DNA of 64,000 bases, taken from positions 124,001 through 188,000 of the forward strand of contig PNKV01000004.1 of the NCBI GenBank assembly GCA_013822685.1, given 5' to 3'. Each line of letters opens with the position of its first letter. The first letter of the stretch is position 1. A program made the position numbers and the translations under genes. The notes under the pieces were generated by a model. That model did not search any database, had not been told where the DNA came from, and worked only from the letters and a program-made list of their open reading frames with translations. The DNA comes from Leptothrix sp. (in: b-proteobacteria). Lineage in GTDB: Bacteria > Pseudomonadota > Gammaproteobacteria > Burkholderiales > Burkholderiaceae_C. Of the stretch, positions 28,124 to 38,427 are shown in pieces.

Positions 28124-29673
28124 GGCGTGCTCTGGGCCAGCAAGGGCAAGGGGGCGGTGTCGAACAAAGGGGTCAGGGCCGCGACGTGGTCAGCGTCCAA
28201 CTGGTCCAGCAGGGCCAGGATGGTGACCTGGGCCGCCAGGGCGTTGATGCGCGCGCTGCCCAGGCTTTGCCGGGCGGTGTAGATCTGCTGTTGGGCGTTG
28301 AGCAAATCGAGGTTGGTGCGCAGGCCGGCCACGAAGGCCTTGCGCAGCGCCTCGTAGGTGGCCGAGGCCGTTTGCTCCACCTGGCTTTGCAAGGTGATCA
28401 CGCGGCGCGCTTGGGACAAGGTCTGGTAGGCATCGCGCAGGTCGGCCTCGACCTGGGCTTGCGCCTCGTCGCGCCGGGCCTGGGCCTGGATCAGCAAGGC
28501 GGCGGCTTCACGGGTGCGCCCTTGCTGAAAGCCGCCGGTGAACAAGGCCCAGTTCATCTGCACGCCAATGGCGCGCTCGCGGGTGGTCTGGCGTTGGCTG
28601 AAGCCATCGAGCTGCGGCACTTCGCGGACCAGCCGCGTGCTGGCCACCGCGTCGAGCGTGGGCTGCCAACGTTCGGCGGTGCGGGCCTGGTCGGTGGCCG
28701 TGGCCGCGGCGATCTGGGCGAGCGCATCCCGCAGCGGTGGGTGGCGGCTGGGCGCCAGGGCCAGGGCTTCGTCGAGGGTGGCCACCACGGCCGGTATCTG
28801 GGTGATGTCGCCCAGCAGGCCGGCGGGCAGCACCACGGGCTGGCCGCTGAGCCGCTCCAGCGTGAGCCGCTGGGTGGCCAAGCGGGTGTCCAGGTCCTGC
28901 ACGGCGGCGCGGGTCTGGTCGATGCGGGTGCGCGTTTCCAGCACGTCCAGGATGGTGCCCGCGCCAGCCTGCAAGCGCCGGTCGTTGATGCGCCATTGCT
29001 CTTGCAACAAGTCTTGCTGGGCCAGGGTGAGTCGCCGCTGTTCGGCAGCTTCGATGGCCGTCAGGTAGGCCACGCTGAGTTGGCGTCCGACATTGGCGCG
29101 GTTACCGCGCGCTTGCCACCGCGCCTGGTCAGCCTGGGCGGCTTGGGCACGGGCGCTGGCCTGGTCGGCGCCACGCCACAGCGGCAAGGTGGCCGATGCG
29201 GACAGGTCCGTGGTGGGCGTGGTCACGCTGTTGTCGTTGATTTGTTGGTGGCGCCTGCTAGCACTGGCGCCCGCGTCGGCCCGGGGCATCCAGGCCGTGG
29301 CCCAGGCTTGTTGGCTGGCCGCTTCGGCGGCCAGCACGCCGGCGTCGGCCGCGCGGTTGGAGGCGGCCTGTTGATGGGCGCTTGACAACAAGGCTGGCCA
29401 GGGCGTCGCTGCGGTGGTGGCCGCCAAGGGCGCAGTCTCGGGTGGCGATGGCCACGTCCAGGTCGCCGGCTCGTTCGCCGCGCTGGCGGGTGCATTCAAG
29501 CTGGTGGCCCAGCGCAGCGGCAGCGTTCCGGCCGGCATTCCCTCGGCCCAGGCGGCATGGCCTGCCATGGCGTGAGCGATCAGGGCCCATCGCCCGGCAC
29601 TCAGCCAGGCGGGGCCCACCAGGCGCGCGCGCAACAAACTCCGGAACGGGAACACGTCGAATCGGTCAAACAT
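28120..29673 (-). CDS. TolC-family outer-membrane channel protein
   Basis: A 517-residue outer-membrane efflux protein, first gene of the exporter operon. The N-terminus has a hydrophobic segment followed by AWAEG that may be a long signal peptide, though several Arg residues before it are unusual. Two OEP repeats follow, with long alpha-helical regions rich in Ala, Gln and Arg and the usual motifs (WPTLDA-like WQPTLDAVAST, TNLDLLNAQQQIYTARQ). Its job is the outer-membrane exit for whatever the C39 exporter and adaptor move. Confidence 0.88.
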   Translation of the reverse strand: MFDRFDVFPFRSLLRARLVGPAWLSAGRWALIAHAMAGHAAWAEGMPAGTLPLRWATSLNAPASAANEPATWTWPSPPETAPLAATTAATPWPALLSSAHQQAASNRAADAGVLAAEAASQQAWATAWMPRADAGASASRRHQQINDNSVTTPTTDLSASATLPLWRGADQASARAQAAQADQARWQARGNRANVGRQLSVAYLTAIEAAEQRRLTLAQQDLLQEQWRINDRRLQAGAGTILDVLETRTRIDQTRAAVQDLDTRLATQRLTLERLSGQPVVLPAGLLGDITQIPAVVATLDEALALAPSRHPPLRDALAQIAAATATDQARTAERWQPTLDAVASTRLVREVPQLDGFSQRQTTRERAIGVQMNWALFTGGFQQGRTREAAALLIQAQARRDEAQAQVEADLRDAYQTLSQARRVITLQSQVEQTASATYEALRKAFVAGLRTNLDLLNAQQQIYTARQSLGSARINALAAQVTILALLDQLDADHVAALTPLFDTAPLPLLAQSTP

Positions 29674-29812
29674 CGGGTCACATCAAACAGCACGGGCCGC
29701 AGTCGCCTGGGGCGGCCTGCGGGTGGCGGATTGTGATCGACCCGCGTTTGACGCGGAATGGGGGCAGACCCGTCCACCCCCGTGAATGGACGTGGCGTGC
29801 CTTGGCCCGGCG

Positions 29813-30781
29813 TTACAGCCAGCCGGCGCGCCGAAAACGCCAGTACAGCACCCCACACGTGGTGGCGATGAGGACCAGCGCCGCGGGGTAGCCCCAGCGC
29901 CATTGCAGTTCGGGCATGTGGGCGAAGTTCATGCCCCAGATGCCTGCGAAGGCCGTGGCCACGGCGAAGATGCCGGCCCAGGCGGCCAGGCGCTTGGTGG
30001 TTTCCGACTCTTCAATGGTGGCCATCGACAGGTTCACCTGGATGGCCGTGCCGATGGTTTCGCGAAAGGTGTCCAGCGAGGCATTGATGCGCGCCAGGTG
30101 GTCGTAGACGTCGCGGAAGTAGTCGCGGGTGCCCTCGCACACCATGGGCACGCGCCCGCTGGTGAGCTTGCCGGTGGATTCCAGCAAAGGCGTGACCGCG
30201 TGCTTGACCACCATGATCTTCTGCTTGAGCGCGTACAGGCGCTCGACGTTGCCACGGGCCGTGCCGGGCTCGAAGATCTGGGCCTCGATGGCCTCCAGCT
30301 CGCCTTCCAGCGTGTCGATGACCGGGAAGTAGCGGTCCACCACCGAGTCCATCAAGGCATAGAACACAAAGCCGGCGCCCAGCTTGAGCAACTGCGGCTC
30401 GCGCTCGGCGCGGTCACGCACGCCCAGCAAGCCCTGCTGGCTGCGGTTGCGGATGGAGATCACGTAGTTGGGGCCCGCGAAGACGTCGACCTCGCCGACC
30501 TGCAGCTCGTCAATGGCATTGAACTCGACCGTCTGGATCACGGCGAACACCATGTCGCCGTACTCCTCGACCTTGGGCCGTTGGTGGCCGTGGCGGGCAT
30601 CTTCGATGGCCAGGTCGTGCAGGCCGAATTCTTCCTGGACCTTGGCCAGTTCGGCGTCAGTGGCATCGCGCAGGGCGATCCAGACAAAGCAGTCGGGCCG
30701 TGCCAGGTAGTCGCTGATGGCGTCGGGCTCGATGTCGGCCAGGCGTTTGCCATCCTGGTAGGCCACGCAGTTGATCAACAT
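29813..30781 (-). CDS. corA: CorA-family magnesium/cobalt transporter
   Basis: A 322-residue CorA-type channel, normally a pentamer importing Mg2+ (and Co2+ or Ni2+). The acidic N-terminal cytosolic domain with EEFGLHDLAIEDA, a long stalk helix (LYALKQKIMVVKHAV) and two C-terminal membrane helices are present. The selectivity motif GMN is at about 283-285 and the loop after it holds HMPELQW. The chosen start at 30781 has GGAG eight bases upstream; a longer in-frame extension exists without support. It lies downstream of a hybrid kinase gene on the same strand with a 62-base gap. Confidence 0.92.
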   Translation of the reverse strand: MLINCVAYQDGKRLADIEPDAISDYLARPDCFVWIALRDATDAELAKVQEEFGLHDLAIEDARHGHQRPKVEEYGDMVFAVIQTVEFNAIDELQVGEVDVFAGPNYVISIRNRSQQGLLGVRDRAEREPQLLKLGAGFVFYALMDSVVDRYFPVIDTLEGELEAIEAQIFEPGTARGNVERLYALKQKIMVVKHAVTPLLESTGKLTSGRVPMVCEGTRDYFRDVYDHLARINASLDTFRETIGTAIQVNLSMATIEESETTKRLAAWAGIFAVATAFAGIWGMNFAHMPELQWRWGYPAALVLIATTCGVLYWRFRRAGWL

Positions 30782-30843
30782 GGGTGAGGCTCCGGGTGCT
30801 GCTGCGATGAAGCGCAGCATAAGGCCCCCGGGCCTGGGCGCGC

Positions 30844-32676
<1,833 letters not shown>

Positions 32677-32843
32677 CGGGGACGGCGGTCGGTATGGGGT
32701 ACAACAAACTCAGTGTCCAGTGTCGCTGTCTGTCGCCGGTTTGCGTCGGTGATTGCCCGCACGCCGGGGCCTGGATCATGACGGAATGCAGGTTTATCCA
32801 CCCTCGAATGAGGGGCGCGGCCACATCGGGTATCGTGGCCGCC

Positions 32844-33766
<923 letters not shown>

Positions 33767-33770
<4 letters not shown>

Positions 33771-34528
33771 ACTGGCACGCCGTCAAGGCCATCTACGCGT
33801 TCGAGATGGCGCGCACCCGGCGCACCCTGATGCAAAGCATCATCTCGCCCGTCATCTCCACCTCGCTGTACTTCGTGGTGTTTGGCGCGGCCATTGGCAC
33901 GCGCATCCAGCAGGTCGATGGCATCAGCTATGGCGCCTTCATCGTGCCGGGGCTGATCATGCTGTCGCTGCTCACGCAAAGCATCTCCAACGCCTCGTTC
34001 GGCATCTACTTTCCCAAGTTCACGGGCACCATTTATGAGCTGCTGTCGGCGCCTATTTCGTACTTTGAAATCGTGCTGAGCTATGTGGGCGCGGCGGCCA
34101 CCAAGTCCATCCTGCTGGGCTTGATCATCCTGGCCACGGCGGGGCTGTTCGTGCCGCTGCACATCGCGCACCCCTTCTGGATGCTGCTGTTCCTGGTGCT
34201 CACGTCGGTCACTTTCAGCCTGGTGGGTTTCATCATCGGCCTGTGGGCCGACAACTTTGAAAAGCTGCAGGTGGTGCCGCTGTTGATCGTCACGCCGCTC
34301 ACCTTTTTAGGCGGCAGTTTCTATTCGATCAAGATGCTGCCGCCGGTGTGGCAAACCGTGACCTTGTTCAACCCCGTGGTCTACCTGATCAGCGGCTTCC
34401 GCTGGAGCTTTTACGGCATGGCCGACGTGGACGTGGGCATCAGCCTGGCCATGACCCTGGGCTTCATGGCTGTCTCGCTGGCCATCGTGGCCTGGATCTT
34501 CAAGACGGGCTACAAGCTCAAGCGCTGA
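33767..34528 (+). CDS. ABC-2 type exporter permease
   Basis: A 253-residue inner-membrane permease with six hydrophobic helices and the ABC-2 motif region [17 protein letters not shown] followed by [12 protein letters not shown], typical of the NodJ/DrrB group. It pairs with the ATPase encoded immediately upstream (four-base overlap). Its stop codon shares one base with the start of the following MFS gene (TGATG, 34526-34530), so all three should be made together. Confidence 0.9.
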
Positions 34529-35964
34529 TGGAGACGACCGCCTCGCAGGTGTCGGGCCAGGTCAAGACCTTCCTGCCCTGGGTGGTGGCCACGGCGCTGT
34601 TCATGGAGCAGCTGGATTCGACCATCGTCAACACGGCGATCCCGTCGATGGCGGTGAGCCTGCAGGTCACGCCGCTGAGCCTGAAGGCGGTGGTCACCAG
34701 CTACATCCTGGCGCTGGCCGTGTGCATTCCCATGAGTGGCTGGATGGCCGACCGCTTTGGCACGCGGCGCGTGTTCATGGTGGCAGTGGGCACCTTCACG
34801 GTGGCCTCGGTGTTGTGCGGCCTGGCGGTGAACGCGCCCATGCTGGTGGCCACGCGCATCCTGCAGGGCATCGGCGCGGCCATGATGATGCCGGTGGGGC
34901 GCCTGGCCATCATCCGAACCTTTCCCAAGTCGGAGCTGCTCAAGGCGATGAACTTCGTCATCATCCCGGCCTTGATCGGGCCGCTGCTCGGGCCCACGGT
35001 GGGCGGGCTGATCGTGCATTGGTTGTCATGGCGCGAGATCTTTTTCGTCAACGTGCCGGTGGGCTTGCTGGCCTTGTACCTGATCCACCAGCACATGCCC
35101 GATTACCGGGGCGAGGCGCCGCGCCCGCTTGATGTGATCGGCCTGGTGCTGTTTGGCGCGGGCACGGCCCTGCTGTCCTGGTTGCTTGAGGTTTTTGGCG
35201 ACCATCGCCTGGACGCGACCTCCGCTGGCGTGCTGTTCCTGCTGGCCTTCAGCTTGTTGGGGGCTTACTTTCTGCACGCGCGGCAATCGGCTTTTCCCTT
35301 GTTGCGCCTCGATCTGTTCAAGGTGCGCACCTTCCGCGTCTCGGTGGTGGGCGGCTTCATCACACGCCTGGGCATTGGCGGCCTGCCTTTCCTGCTGCCT
35401 TTGCTCTACCAATTGGGCATGGGCTTGCCCGCGTGGCAATCCGGCTTGTTGATGATGCCCACAGCGCTGGCCGCGATGGGCATGAAGCTGGTGGCCCCCC
35501 GGGTGTTGCGGCGCTTTGGCTACCGGCGTGTGCTGGTGAGCAACACCGTCATGATCGGCCTGACCATTGGCCTGTATGCCTTGATCACAGAATCAACGCC
35601 CGTGGCCGCCATCGTGGCCTTGAGCTTGAGCCTGGGCTTTTTCAACTCCTTGCAGTTCTCCAGCATGAACTCGATGGCCTATGCCGACATCGAGTCCAAG
35701 GATTCGAGCATGGCCAGCACCCTGGCCAGTTCGCTGCAGCAACTGTCCATGAGCTTCGGGCTGGCGTGCGGCTCCATCATCACTGCCTGGTACCTGGGCG
35801 ATCTGCCACAAACCGAGCGCAGCTTTGTGACCGGCGCCTTGCACCACGCCTTCCTCACTCTGGGAGCGCTGACGATCCTGTCGTCGTTGTCGTTCTGGAC
35901 TTTGCGCGCCAGTGACGGCGAAAGCGTGACCCGCGGCGCTGCGGCCGTTCCCGACAAAGCGTGA
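34528..35964 (+). CDS. DHA2-family MFS multidrug transporter (EmrB/QacA type)
   Basis: A 478-residue major-facilitator transporter with about 14 hydrophobic segments. The DHA2 motif region LFMEQLDSTIVNTAIPSMA (motif D1) and the motif A loop GWMADRFGTRRVF are clear, plus a motif C-like stretch LIGPLLGPTVGG. Such proteins export drugs or metabolites by proton antiport, often with a separate EmrA-type adaptor, which is absent here. Position behind an ABC-2 exporter suggests a shared substrate or a shared stress signal. Confidence 0.88.
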   Translation: METTASQVSGQVKTFLPWVVATALFMEQLDSTIVNTAIPSMAVSLQVTPLSLKAVVTSYILALAVCIPMSGWMADRFGTRRVFMVAVGTFTVASVLCGLAVNAPMLVATRILQGIGAAMMMPVGRLAIIRTFPKSELLKAMNFVIIPALIGPLLGPTVGGLIVHWLSWREIFFVNVPVGLLALYLIHQHMPDYRGEAPRPLDVIGLVLFGAGTALLSWLLEVFGDHRLDATSAGVLFLLAFSLLGAYFLHARQSAFPLLRLDLFKVRTFRVSVVGGFITRLGIGGLPFLLPLLYQLGMGLPAWQSGLLMMPTALAAMGMKLVAPRVLRRFGYRRVLVSNTVMIGLTIGLYALITESTPVAAIVALSLSLGFFNSLQFSSMNSMAYADIESKDSSMASTLASSLQQLSMSFGLACGSIITAWYLGDLPQTERSFVTGALHHAFLTLGALTILSSLSFWTLRASDGESVTRGAAAVPDKA

Positions 35965-36001
35965 CGCAGTTGGCGAATGCCTGACCTTGCGGGCGGTGCG
36001 C

Positions 36002-36028
36002 TCAAGCTTTGACGCGGGCGGCCGATAG
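36002..36028 (+). promoter_or_regulatory. Sigma-28 (FliA)-type promoter before the diguanylate cyclase pair
   Basis: TCAAGCTT (36002-36009), an 11-base spacer and GCCGATAG (36021-36028) match the flagellar sigma-28 layout (TAAAGTTT-N11-GCCGATAA) closely, including exact spacing. The start codon of the first cyclase is at 36035, only six bases past the -10 element, so the message would be leaderless or nearly so unless translation starts later. Confidence 0.6.
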
Positions 36029-36034
36029 CACCGT

Positions 36035-37183
36035 ATGCGCATCACGCTTGACCGTCTGCTGGACAGCTCAACGCCCGCCAACCGGTGCCTGTTGGCGGTG
36101 GGCTTTTCCGTGCCGTTTTTCGGCGTGTTCTGGATGGCCAATGGCGTCGCCTTCCTCGATGCAGAAGTGGCGCGGGGTGTGCAGCGAGGCGTGTTGCTCG
36201 CCTTGCAAGCGTTTCTGAGCGTGGTGCTGCTGATCAGCGCGGTGATGGGCACCTGGCTGTGGCCCCGGCGCGGTTTGCCCGAACGCATGCCGCGGGCGAC
36301 CCTCTTGGTCACCTTCAACATCGGCCTCGGTTACCTGGCGCTGGTGGTGGCCGCCGGTGCCTTCACCACCGGCATGAGCCTGGTGCTGCTGGGTGTGCTG
36401 GCCGTGGGGCTGTTGCTGTTCAGCGTGGGCACCATCTTGCGTGTCTTCATCGTGTGCGTGCTCATCCACGCCTGCCAGGACGGCATGGTGTTGCTGGGCT
36501 GGCTGCCCTATGCACCCTTGCTGAACGAGCATGCCTTTGACCCGGGTGGCGCGCCCACCTGGTGGTGGTCTCTGTGGCAAAGCGCCGTGTTCTATGTGGG
36601 CTGGGCCATCATCCTGTTCCTGATCTTCAAGCTGTTCACCCGACTTGATGGGCTGCACCAGCAGCTGGCCAAGCTGTCGTACACCGATGTGCTCACGGGC
36701 CTGGCCAACCGCCGTTATTTCATGGAGCGGCTGACCGCCGAGGCGCGTCGTTATGTTCGCGCCAAAACACCGTACAGCTTGATCCTGATTGATGTGGACC
36801 ACTTCAAGAGCATCAACGACCGATATGGCCACCATGCTGGCGACGAGGTGCTGCGGCGCCTGGCCCAGGTGCTGATCGAAGGTGTGCGCACGCCCACCGA
36901 CCAGTCGGCCCGCATTGGCGGCGAGGAGTTCGCCGTGCTGTTGCCCGACACCTCGCTGGCGGCCACCGAGATTGTGTGCCGGCGCATTGCCGAGGTGCTG
37001 CGCCAGCATACCTTCTCGGTCAACGGCCAAAGCTTCCACCTGACCATCAGCATGGGGGTTGTGGAGTGCCGCGGTGAGCCGATCGAAGACGCCCTCAAGC
37101 AAGCCGACCGCAACCTCTACAAGGCCAAGCAGGGTGGCCGCGACCAAGCCATCTATTCCCTGGCCACGGAGGTGGCGCGATGA
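36035..37183 (+). CDS. Membrane diguanylate cyclase (GGDEF), first of tandem pair
   Basis: A 382-residue enzyme making cyclic di-GMP from two GTP. About six membrane helices fill residues 20-210, and the GGDEF domain spans about 220-375 (LTGLANRRYFMERL, DVDHFKSINDRYGH, active-site GGEEF at 295-299). The product-inhibition site, normally RxxD five residues before GGEEF, reads TPTD here, so feedback inhibition is probably lost. It shares membrane-domain features with the next gene (PYAPLL, then a Gly-Gly/WWW stretch), pointing to tandem duplication. Its stop overlaps the next start (ATGA, 37180-37183). Confidence 0.92.
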   Translation: MRITLDRLLDSSTPANRCLLAVGFSVPFFGVFWMANGVAFLDAEVARGVQRGVLLALQAFLSVVLLISAVMGTWLWPRRGLPERMPRATLLVTFNIGLGYLALVVAAGAFTTGMSLVLLGVLAVGLLLFSVGTILRVFIVCVLIHACQDGMVLLGWLPYAPLLNEHAFDPGGAPTWWWSLWQSAVFYVGWAIILFLIFKLFTRLDGLHQQLAKLSYTDVLTGLANRRYFMERLTAEARRYVRAKTPYSLILIDVDHFKSINDRYGHHAGDEVLRRLAQVLIEGVRTPTDQSARIGGEEFAVLLPDTSLAATEIVCRRIAEVLRQHTFSVNGQSFHLTISMGVVECRGEPIEDALKQADRNLYKAKQGGRDQAIYSLATEVAR

Positions 37184-38382
37184 GCTGGGCCGAGCAACTG
37201 AACCGGCTCACGGCCTGGCTGGCCGAGCAGTTGCTTGCGCGCCGGCCGGTCATCAGCTGCCTGCTCTTCGCGGCGGCGGGCATCCCCATGCTGCTGTTGT
37301 TCCTGGGCTTGCAGGGCTTTGCGCAAGTCCATGCTCCAGCAGGTGCGTTTTACCAACCGGCTGCCTTGGCCGCCATGCAGGCCTTGCTCACCGCGGTGGT
37401 GGCGGGCCTGGCCGGCGTGAGCCTGTACTGCTGGCAGCGCCGCAAGACCGAGTCGGCCTGCAACTGGCTGCCGATGCTCACCGTCACGCCCACCGTCATC
37501 ACCCTGATCGGCCTGGCCATCGCCTATGGCCTGAAGGACACGCCGGTGAGCGTCGCGGTGCTGACCGCGATTCTGCTGGCCCGCGCCTTGTTTGATTTCA
37601 AAACGCTCAAGCCCAGTCTGGCCATCGGGGCCGCCATGGTGCTGCTCAACGAGGTGCTGGTCGCGCAAGGTTTGGTGCCTTATGCGCCCTTGCTCACTGC
37701 GCGCGTGTTCTCTGGTGGCGAGTTGGCCTGGTGGTGGCAGATCTGGTGCCGTGTGGTGCTCGACTTCAGCTTGCTGTCGTTCTCGGTCATGGCGTTCTTC
37801 CTGTTCAGCACCTTGGGCCAACGCCGGCGCGAACTCGAGAGTCTGGTCCGCACCGACATGCTGACGGGCCTGGCCAACCGCCGGACCTTCATGGCCCAGT
37901 TGGAGATCGAATCCCACCGTCACGCACGCAGCAAGCGTCCCTTCTGCCTGGTCATGTGCGATGTGGATCACTTCAAGAAGATCAACGACACCTGGGGCCA
38001 CCCGGCCGGCGATGCCGTGCTGGTGGAGTTGGGCCGCATCCTGAAGAACACCACGCGTGAACAGATCGACACGGCGGCGCGCATTGGCGGTGAGGAGTTC
38101 GCCGTGCTCTTGCCCGAGACGGGCCTGGAGCAGGCCGAACGCGTGGCGCAGTTGATGTCATCGGGGGTGCGCTCCCAGATCTTCGTCTTCGATGGCCAGC
38201 AGTTCAGCGTGACCCAGAGCGTGGGCATTGCCCAGGCCTGTGAGGGGGACGGTGATGGCGCCATGCGCGTGGCCGATGACAACCTCTACATTGCCAAACG
38301 ACAAGGGCGTGACCGCATCGTGGCCTCCGTGGCCACGTCCCCGGCAGCCCTGGATTCAAAGGTGGCCTGCTCCGTGAAGTGA
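37180..38382 (+). CDS. Membrane diguanylate cyclase (GGDEF), second of tandem pair
   Basis: A 400-residue cyclic di-GMP synthase, paralogous to the preceding gene. About six membrane helices (25-215) are followed by a GGDEF domain with LTGLANRRTFMAQL, DVDHFKKINDTWGH and active-site GGEEF at 303-307. The expected RxxD inhibition site reads EQID, again without the Arg. The two cyclases are translationally coupled and may form a heteromer or answer different membrane signals. Confidence 0.92.
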   Translation: MSWAEQLNRLTAWLAEQLLARRPVISCLLFAAAGIPMLLLFLGLQGFAQVHAPAGAFYQPAALAAMQALLTAVVAGLAGVSLYCWQRRKTESACNWLPMLTVTPTVITLIGLAIAYGLKDTPVSVAVLTAILLARALFDFKTLKPSLAIGAAMVLLNEVLVAQGLVPYAPLLTARVFSGGELAWWWQIWCRVVLDFSLLSFSVMAFFLFSTLGQRRRELESLVRTDMLTGLANRRTFMAQLEIESHRHARSKRPFCLVMCDVDHFKKINDTWGHPAGDAVLVELGRILKNTTREQIDTAARIGGEEFAVLLPETGLEQAERVAQLMSSGVRSQIFVFDGQQFSVTQSVGIAQACEGDGDGAMRVADDNLYIAKRQGRDRIVASVATSPAALDSKVACSVK

Positions 38383-38427
38383 GTCTCTTTCGCCGATACT
38401 GCCCGGGTGCAAATGCAAAAGGGATGA

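Noticed and set aside
38378..38399. A third sigma-28 promoter before the kinase at 38428 (GCCGATAC at 38392-38399)
   Set aside because: The nearest -35-like element (TGAAGTGA) is spaced by nine bases, not eleven, and the rest of the match is poor.
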